From: Nocardia aobensis NBRC 100429
GTDB taxonomy: Bacteria > Actinomycetota > Actinomycetes > Mycobacteriales > Mycobacteriaceae
Assembly: GCF_000308375.1 (NCBI RefSeq)
Contig: NZ_BAFQ01000075.1
Location: 1-56,769 of the forward strand
Length of the DNA: 56,769 bases
Direction: 5' to 3'
Positions within the stretch are counted from its first letter, which is position 1; each line of letters opens with the position of its first letter. The translations under genes were made by a program, and so were the position numbers. The notes below the pieces were generated by a model. That model worked only from the letters and a program-made list of their open reading frames with translations. It was not told where the DNA came from and made no database searches. This document shows, piece by piece, positions 51,471 through 56,769 of this stretch.

Positions 51471-52252
51471 GCCGTGCGCCGGCGGAGGGTGGCGGCGCCC
51501 AAAGCCAGTGCGACAGCGGCGAATGCGGCGACGATGCCCAGATCTCGCCACATCGCGGCGGTCGCGCCCGGGTGCCGGGAGACCTCCTGCAGCGCGTCGA
51601 CCGCATAGCTGAGCGGCAGCACGTCGCTGATGATCTCCAGCCAGCGTGGCAGTTGATCGCGCGGGACCAGCAGGCCGCAGAGGAAGAACTGCGGGCCCAC
51701 CACCAGCGGCATGAACTGCACGGCCTGGAATTCGGTGCGCGCGAAGGCGCTGGCCAGCAGCCCCAGCGCCACGCCCAGCACCGCGTCGACCACGGCGATC
51801 AGCAGCACGAGCCAGGCGCTGCCGGCGGCCTGTAATCCCAGTAACCAGAAGGAGATCAGACACGCCAGGCCCGCCTGCGCCGCCGCGGCGACGGAGAACG
51901 CGGTGCCGTACCCGCCCAGCAGATCCAGCTTCGACAACGGCGTCGTCATCAGCCGTTCCAGCGTGCCCGAGGTCCGCTCGCGCTGCATGGCGATCGCGGT
52001 GATCAGGAACATCACGATGAAGGGCAGGATGCCCAGCATGCTGATCCCGACGCGGTCGAACAGCGACGGCACGCCGGGCATCGTCGGCGTCTCGTGATAG
52101 ACGAAATACAGCAGTGTCATGAGCAGTGTCGGCACCAGCAGCAGCATGGCGACGGTGCGCCGGTCCGCGCGTAGCTGACGCAGGATGCGCGCCGAGGTCG
52201 CGGTGTAGCAGCGCAGCGGCCGGCGTGACGGCGGGGCGAATGTCGTTGTCAT
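51467..52252 (-). CDS. ABC-2 type transporter permease
   Basis: 261 residues with six membrane helices typical of ABC2 drug or polysaccharide exporters: LLLVPTLLMTLLYFVY, PFIVMFLITAIAMQRERTSG (the conserved E-R-x-x-G-T-L-E-R region continues), and the ABC-2 signature MPLVVGPQFFLCGLLVPRDQLP. It forms a transporter with the ATPase encoded upstream; the start codon overlaps the ATPase stop by four bases. The exported compound is unknown. Confidence 0.93.
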   Translation of the reverse strand: MTTTFAPPSRRPLRCYTATSARILRQLRADRRTVAMLLLVPTLLMTLLYFVYHETPTMPGVPSLFDRVGISMLGILPFIVMFLITAIAMQRERTSGTLERLMTTPLSKLDLLGGYGTAFSVAAAAQAGLACLISFWLLGLQAAGSAWLVLLIAVVDAVLGVALGLLASAFARTEFQAVQFMPLVVGPQFFLCGLLVPRDQLPRWLEIISDVLPLSYAVDALQEVSRHPGATAAMWRDLGIVAAFAAVALALGAATLRRRTA

Positions 52253-52980
52253 CGCGGCTGTCCCATCGTGATGAGGGCGAGAAATGCGTTCTCCAAACTG
52301 GTTTCGCCGGTGTCGGCGCGCAGTTTGTCGGGGGTGAGCTGGGCCAGGAGGTGGCCGTCGCGCATGAGCAGTAGCTGGTCGCAGTGCTCGGCCTCGTCCA
52401 TGACATGACTCGACACCACGAGTGTGCGGCCCTGACCGGCGAGTTCGTGGAACTGCTTCCACAGCTCGGCCCGCAGCACCGGATCCAGCCCAACGGTCGG
52501 CTCGTCGAGGACCAGCAGTTCCGGATCGGCGACCAGCGCACACGCCAGCGATACCCGGGTCCGCTGTCCGCCGGAGAGTTGATTGCCCCGATGCCGGCTG
52601 TGCGGGGTCATACCGACCTGGTCGATCGCCGCGTGCACCGCCTTGGTGTCGCGGCCGTAGAGCGCCGCGAAGTAGGAGACGTTCTCCACCACGCTGAGGT
52701 CGTCGTAGATGCTCGGCGCCTGCGTGACGTATCCGATACGGGACCGCAGACCGCGGTTGCCGGCCTCCTCGCCGAGTACCCGCACACTGCCGGCCTGGAT
52801 CAGCTGGGTGCCGACGATGCTGCGCATCAGTGTGGTCTTACCGCAGCCGGAGGGGCCGAGCAGACCGGTGATGCTGCCCGCCGGGACGGTCAGCGAAATA
52901 TCGTGCAGCACTTCATGTCCCCCGCGCCGCACCCGCAGGTGCTCGACGGTGATCGCCGGGGACGAATCGGAGTTCGCCAC
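52249..52980 (-). CDS. ABC transporter ATP-binding protein
   Basis: 243 residues. The Walker A motif is GPSGCGKTTL, the signature is LSGGQRTRVSLACAL, and Walker B is LLVLDEPTVGLDP with the switch His in SSHVMDEAEH. It powers the adjacent ABC-2 permease. The start GTG 52980 has GAGAGG six bases upstream; an ATG at 53001 in frame lacks one. It is first in the ATPase-permease-TetR operon. Confidence 0.95.
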   Translation of the reverse strand: MANSDSSPAITVEHLRVRRGGHEVLHDISLTVPAGSITGLLGPSGCGKTTLMRSIVGTQLIQAGSVRVLGEEAGNRGLRSRIGYVTQAPSIYDDLSVVENVSYFAALYGRDTKAVHAAIDQVGMTPHSRHRGNQLSGGQRTRVSLACALVADPELLVLDEPTVGLDPVLRAELWKQFHELAGQGRTLVVSSHVMDEAEHCDQLLLMRDGHLLAQLTPDKLRADTGETSLENAFLALITMGQPR

Positions 52981-53028
52981 GGTCCACCTCTCAGCTCGCA
53001 CGACCGGCGAGATTATTCACCGAGCGTT

Positions 53029-53050
53029 GAATTCATTGTGTGTTGAATTC
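53029..53050. promoter_or_regulatory. Inverted repeat before the ABC operon
   Basis: GAATTCA (53029-53035) and TGAATTC (53044-53050) pair with an 8-base spacer. GTTGAATTC also occurs as a direct repeat at 53026 and 53042. It lies 49 bases upstream of the ATPase start and is AT-rich, so it is a likely TetR operator. Confidence 0.6.
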
Positions 53051-53296
53051 TGCCCCCGGTGTGGGCGCGGCGCAAGCCCCGCGGTGGACCGGATACGTCG
53101 ATCACGGTCCGGGCAGATGATCGTGACCGGTTCGATACCGCTCGTGAGCGGCCTCGGGTTGGTATCGTTATCCGGGATCACGTCGTATTCGTCGACATTC
53201 CGGGGAGTTGGATTCGCGCGACGAATGGTGCAGCGCGGCACGGCCTGATCGATTCTCTCGATCGCCATCGGGGCGCAGTGTGAAAGTGATTGGCGC

Positions 53297-55516
53297 ATGA
53301 GGCACGAACACCCGCTTTCCCCACCCGGCTCTGCCGCACCGTCCGGCCCCGCCTTCGTCGGGCGTGGCGACGACGTCGACACCCTCCGCAGGCTCCTCGG
53401 TGAGCAGTCGATCCGATTGCTGACCCTGACCGGCCGCGCCGGCGTCGGAAAGTCACGATTGGCACGAGAAGTGCTGTGGTACAGCGAATTTCGTGACCGG
53501 CTGATCGGATTCCTGGACGCCGCGCCCGGTACCGTGACGGTCGAGCCGCGGCAGGTGGCGTCCGTGTTCTCCGAGCTCGCAGCGGTGATCGGCGCCGAGG
53601 CGCGAATCGTCCTGCTGGACAACTGCGATCCGGTCGCCCGGGAACTGGCGCCCCACGTAGGACAGTTGCTCGACCGGTGTCCGCAGGTGCGGATCGTGGT
53701 GACCAGCCGCGAGGCGCTGCGCCTACCGCAGGAGTACGTGGTCCTGGTGCGGCCGCTGGCGGTCGATACCGGTCTGCTGAACTACGACCCGGGATCCTCG
53801 CCTGCCTCACGATTGCTGCTGGCGAGTATCGACAGCCACTACCGGCGGATGCACTCCCTGGCCGATCGCCTGGTGCTCGACGAGATCGTGCGGGAACTCG
53901 ACGGTGTCCCGTTGGCGCTGGAACTGGCCGCCGCCGAGATCGCGCGCGTCGGCCCGGCGCGTGCGCTGCGGCGGATCAAGGCGGGTGTGGACCTGCAGTC
54001 CCCGGCGCTGGGCTCGGCCCCGACCCGGCACCGGACCATGCACGACGCGGTCGAGTGGACGATCGGGGATCTCGACGCGCACGTGGTCGACCTGCTGCTG
54101 CGGCTGTCACTGTTCGAGACGCCCTTCGATATCGAGCTCGCCTACCGGGTGAGTGTGCTGGATCGCGGTCGCACCACCGCGGCACTCGATGTGCTGTTCG
54201 AGCGCGGACTGATCCACCGGGTCGAATCCGGAACGGATATCGGCAGTTGCCGGGTGGGTGCCACGGTGCGCAGCTACTGCCGCCGGGTCGACGCGGCCGA
54301 CCCCGCGCGAGCGGCCCGGTTGCGCACGGAGTTCGCCGAGCGCGTGCTCGACGCCGAACCGCGCACGAACCGGCGGGCGGCACCGGACAGCCTGCTCACG
54401 ACGATCAATCAGCTGATCGCGGTGGGTCAGGCCGAACGCGCGATCGAGACGATCGCGCTGCTGGATCCGGTGTGGTCGCAGCACGGCCGGGTGCGCGAGC
54501 TGGAGACGGTGCTGTCCGGACTGCTGGCGCCCCGCACCGAGCCGCTCGCCGGGGTGTCGGCGGCGCTGTGCCGGGAATTGCTGGGGCTGTGGGCATTACG
54601 CACCGACCGGTTGCATCGGGCGATGCGCATGCTGACCGCGGCGGGACAGGCCTACCGCGAGGCCGGCGACGAATTCCGGGCCGCCCGGACCGGAGTGCCG
54701 CTCGCCGCCGCGCTGTGCGCCCTGGGTGACGCGGAATCGGCACAGCACTGCCTGACGCTGTCGTCGCCATTCGCGGGCCGGCTGTCGGAACGGTTCGCCG
54801 ACTGGATGTGGATCACCGAAGCCCTGGCCGGCCTTCCGGCTCGCCCCGAGGGCTGGGACGAGGTGGCGGCACGGATCCGGCGTGGCGCGGGATCGATTCG
54901 CCTGTCGGCGCTGAATGCGCTGGCGCGCAGCCAGATCGGCGGACCGGCACCGGACCGGTCGCTGGCGGTCTACCGCGAAGTGCTCGCGGACGAGGACCTC
55001 GCGGACCAGGTGGTGTCGGCCGTGATCGCGATCGAAGGCTGTGCCCGGGTCTACGACCGGGCCGGGACCGCGCACCACGAGCATTCGGCACGATTGTGGC
55101 TGGCAGCGCGGAGGTTGCGCGCCCAGCACAGCATTCCGCAGCTCGATCCGGAGGATGTGCCCGGATCGGTTCATCGCCTTCGAACGATGCTGGGGCCGGA
55201 GCGGTTTCGGGAGATCGCCGCGCAGGTGAACCACTGGACGGTGGCCGATGCCGCCGCCTATTCGAGGTCGGCACCGGCCACCCTCGAACCGGCGGACTCC
55301 CGGCTGGATGTGCTGACCGCCCGCCAGCGCGAGATCGCCGAGTTGGTGGCGACCGGAATGACCAACCGCATGATCGCCAAGCGGCTGAACCTCTCGGAAT
55401 GGACCGTGGTCAACCACATCCGCCAGATCATGCAGAAGCTGGATTGCCGCTCCCGCCTGCACGTCGCGCTGGTCGTGCAGGGCGACGATCACGCGGTGGC
55501 CGCCGACTCGCCGTAG
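53297..55516 (+). CDS. LuxR-family regulator with STAND-type ATPase domain
   Basis: 739 residues. The N-terminal NTPase has GRAGVGKS (46-53, Walker A), ARIVLLDNCD (Walker B) and VVTSREALRLP (sensor), as in AfsR/NB-ARC proteins. About 300 residues of helical, TPR-like repeats follow. The C-terminal LuxR helix-turn-helix is LTARQREIAELVATGMTNRM to IRQIMQKLDCRSRLHVAL. Such proteins are ATP-driven switches that activate transcription on ligand or partner binding. It is divergent from the ABC operon; a role in its control is possible but unsupported. The start lacks a strong ribosome site. Confidence 0.88.
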   Translation: MRHEHPLSPPGSAAPSGPAFVGRGDDVDTLRRLLGEQSIRLLTLTGRAGVGKSRLAREVLWYSEFRDRLIGFLDAAPGTVTVEPRQVASVFSELAAVIGAEARIVLLDNCDPVARELAPHVGQLLDRCPQVRIVVTSREALRLPQEYVVLVRPLAVDTGLLNYDPGSSPASRLLLASIDSHYRRMHSLADRLVLDEIVRELDGVPLALELAAAEIARVGPARALRRIKAGVDLQSPALGSAPTRHRTMHDAVEWTIGDLDAHVVDLLLRLSLFETPFDIELAYRVSVLDRGRTTAALDVLFERGLIHRVESGTDIGSCRVGATVRSYCRRVDAADPARAARLRTEFAERVLDAEPRTNRRAAPDSLLTTINQLIAVGQAERAIETIALLDPVWSQHGRVRELETVLSGLLAPRTEPLAGVSAALCRELLGLWALRTDRLHRAMRMLTAAGQAYREAGDEFRAARTGVPLAAALCALGDAESAQHCLTLSSPFAGRLSERFADWMWITEALAGLPARPEGWDEVAARIRRGAGSIRLSALNALARSQIGGPAPDRSLAVYREVLADEDLADQVVSAVIAIEGCARVYDRAGTAHHEHSARLWLAARRLRAQHSIPQLDPEDVPGSVHRLRTMLGPERFREIAAQVNHWTVADAAAYSRSAPATLEPADSRLDVLTARQREIAELVATGMTNRMIAKRLNLSEWTVVNHIRQIMQKLDCRSRLHVALVVQGDDHAVAADSP

Positions 55517-55528
55517 TAGCCGGCCCGG

Positions 55529-56089
55529 CTACCGGCAGTCGGCCACCAGTCGCAGATCACGATGGAGCAGATGCCACACCGTGTGGTAGCTGTCTCGCAA
55601 CGGCGAGGCGACACTGTCGAGATCGCCGGACTCGATGAGCGCCACCACGGTCGCGAACCGTGCCGGGTAGTCGTCCCACAGCGGCAGGGCGTCGCCGATC
55701 GCGGTGAGCAGATCGGCGACCTCGCCGTGCAGTTCGAGCACGCCGCGCGCGGTCGACCGACCGCGATCGCGCTGGAATGCCGTCACCGCGTTCTTGATTC
55801 GCGGATCGGCCCGTTCGAACCGATCGAGCAGGGCGGCGATGTGGTCCCGCCCGGCAGGGGACAGGTGACGGCAGACGGCGCCGAGCTCCACCTCGGCCGC
55901 GTGTTCTCCCGCCGGGGTGAGCCTGATCATGTCACCGCGCGGTGTCGGGACCTGTGTGAACAATGTCGTGTCGGTCAGCGGTGCGTCCGCACCGAAGTGG
56001 TCGGCGGCCAGCCACCCGGCGACCCGCAATGTGTGCAGGACTCGGGTGCGCCGGGGTATCACCACGAGCGCATCGTCGGCGGTGGTCAT
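55529..56089 (-). CDS. Conserved protein coupled to a PpdK-like gene
   Basis: 186 residues, mostly helical. RRTRVLHTLRVAGWLAADHF near the start and MIRLTPAGEHAAEVELGAVC look like a winged-helix DNA-binding domain; the C-terminal half is a helical bundle (DRFERADPRIKNAVTAFQRD). It overlaps the PpdK-like gene by four bases and must be cotranslated with it. In M. tuberculosis a protein of similar size (Rv1126c) follows ppdK (Rv1127c), recalled from memory. It may regulate or accompany the dikinase-like enzyme. Confidence 0.75.
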   Translation of the reverse strand: MTTADDALVVIPRRTRVLHTLRVAGWLAADHFGADAPLTDTTLFTQVPTPRGDMIRLTPAGEHAAEVELGAVCRHLSPAGRDHIAALLDRFERADPRIKNAVTAFQRDRGRSTARGVLELHGEVADLLTAIGDALPLWDDYPARFATVVALIESGDLDSVASPLRDSYHTVWHLLHRDLRLVADCR

Positions 56090-56769
56090 CGTCGCGTCTC
56101 CGATCTGGGGGACAGGATTTCTCGGATCGCCAGCAGGGTGCAGACGAAGCGCCGCTGCGCGGGTGAGTTCACCACGACGTAGCGCAACGGGATGTCGGGC
56201 AGCTCCGCCAGCCACGGCCGCTCGGCCGGACCGGCGCCGCAGACGAAGGCGATCGGTGAGCCGGCCGCCGCGCGGCGGGCGAGGTCGGGGTCGGCGGTGA
56301 CGACGAGACCACGGCCCCCGCCGTCCGTCTCCACGGACGGCAGGTCGTCGGGTGAGTCGACCACGGTCGTGCGCAGTGGTTCGCCGATCAGATCCGACGG
56401 CCACGGCGGCGGGTGCCCCTCGACCGCCGGAACCAGCCCGTGCCAGATCCGGCCCGTGGTCCCGCAGACCGTGACCAGTTCGCCGCCGGCCCGCGCCGGC
56501 CACTCCGGATCGACGAACCGGGCACCGACCACCGCCGGCTTTCCGAGTTCGCGCGCCACGACCGCCGCGTGCGAACCGGATCCGCCTTCCTGGGTCACCA
56601 CGGCGGTCGCGTGCAGCATGCCCGCGAAGTCCTCGGGCTCGGTGGACGGCCGGAGCAGCACCGTCGGCGCACCGGCCGCGGCGAGCACGGCCGCGGTGTC
56701 GCGGGCCAGCCGGCCCGACGCCACACCGGTCGACGCGGCGATTCCGCGGGCGAGCAACGGCGCGTGGCC
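56086..56769 (-). CDS. ppdK: PEP-utilising / pyruvate phosphate dikinase-like protein (5' end outside window)
   Basis: The visible ~227 residues are the C-terminal part. LLARGIAASTGVASGRLARD opens the swivelling phosphohistidine domain, and TQEGGSGSHAAVVARELGKP has the catalytic His of PEP synthase/PPDK enzymes. It ends without the C-terminal PEP/pyruvate-binding barrel of full PPDK, as in the short actinobacterial PpdK. It is thus probably an ATP-grasp plus swivelling protein. The reading frame is open to the window edge on the minus strand. The gene at 55529 is translationally coupled. Confidence 0.82.
   Translation of the reverse strand, partial: GHAPLLARGIAASTGVASGRLARDTAAVLAAAGAPTVLLRPSTEPEDFAGMLHATAVVTQEGGSGSHAAVVARELGKPAVVGARFVDPEWPARAGGELVTVCGTTGRIWHGLVPAVEGHPPPWPSDLIGEPLRTTVVDSPDDLPSVETDGGGRGLVVTADPDLARRAAAGSPIAFVCGAGPAERPWLAELPDIPLRYVVVNSPAQRRFVCTLLAIREILSPRSETRR

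Overview
The window is GC-rich actinobacterial DNA from a Nocardia-like member of the Mycobacteriales. The basis is GTG starts, frequent 4-nt ATGA/GTGA gene overlaps, a WhiJ-like XRE/DUF397 pair, mycothiol-type DinB proteins, an NsrR-Hmp pair and the complete argCJBDFR-G-H gene set. As remembered from the M. tuberculosis map, the chromosomal backbone matches pheS-pheT (Rv1649-50), argC-argH (Rv1652-59), the bifunctional hydrolase/ligase Rv1683, and Rv1684 to Rv1687c. Blocks of genes that differ from that backbone sit between its parts.

Layout. 1-1054: 3' end of an MFS exporter. 1285-4913: pheST. 4962-23000: variable block with an alpha/beta hydrolase, two actinobacterial proteins of unknown function, an AhpD-like protein, a luciferase-like oxidoreductase, an AnsP-type permease, a divergent aldo/keto reductase and HxlR pair, a striking operator array with no obvious target gene, an XRE/DUF397 pair, a PoxB-type enzyme, an acyl-CoA synthetase, small and membrane proteins, a SRPBCC-MarR operon with twin operators, and a GNAT-infA paralog pair. 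23281-29272: argCJBDFR, all but one junction overlapping. 29312-33847: accessory genes that separate argR from argG. 34157-37883: argG, a frameshifted SAM methyltransferase, argH. 37946-41123: SMR exporter, a threonine dehydratase with a large internal deletion, nsrR and hmp. 41130-41932: idi and a coupled small gene. 42275-45226: Rv1683-like fusion. 45314-50569: a cell-envelope glycan cassette (WecE-like aminotransferase, GtrB-like polyprenyl-phosphate glycosyltransferase, YfhO-like membrane protein, GtrA). 50580-52980: Trm112-like protein and an ABC exporter operon with its TetR. 53297-55516: large LuxR/STAND regulator. 55529-end: a small protein coupled to the 3' part of a PpdK-like gene.

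The arg genes form one pathway from N-acetylglutamate to arginine. Two near-identical ARG boxes lie before argC and argG, so the ArgR encoded within the cluster should control both halves. NsrR with three cysteines next to hmp is a nitric-oxide sensing and detoxification unit. The 45-50 kb cassette probably makes a 4-amino-4,6-dideoxy sugar, attaches a sugar to polyprenyl phosphate, flips it and transfers it to an envelope acceptor. Several genes appear leaderless (TAnnnT, six or seven bases, ATG). Three genes are broken: the methyltransferase between argG and argH, the threonine dehydratase, and a DinB-type gene cut short beside a small hydrophobic peptide gene. No rRNA, tRNA, CRISPR array or intact insertion sequence was seen.
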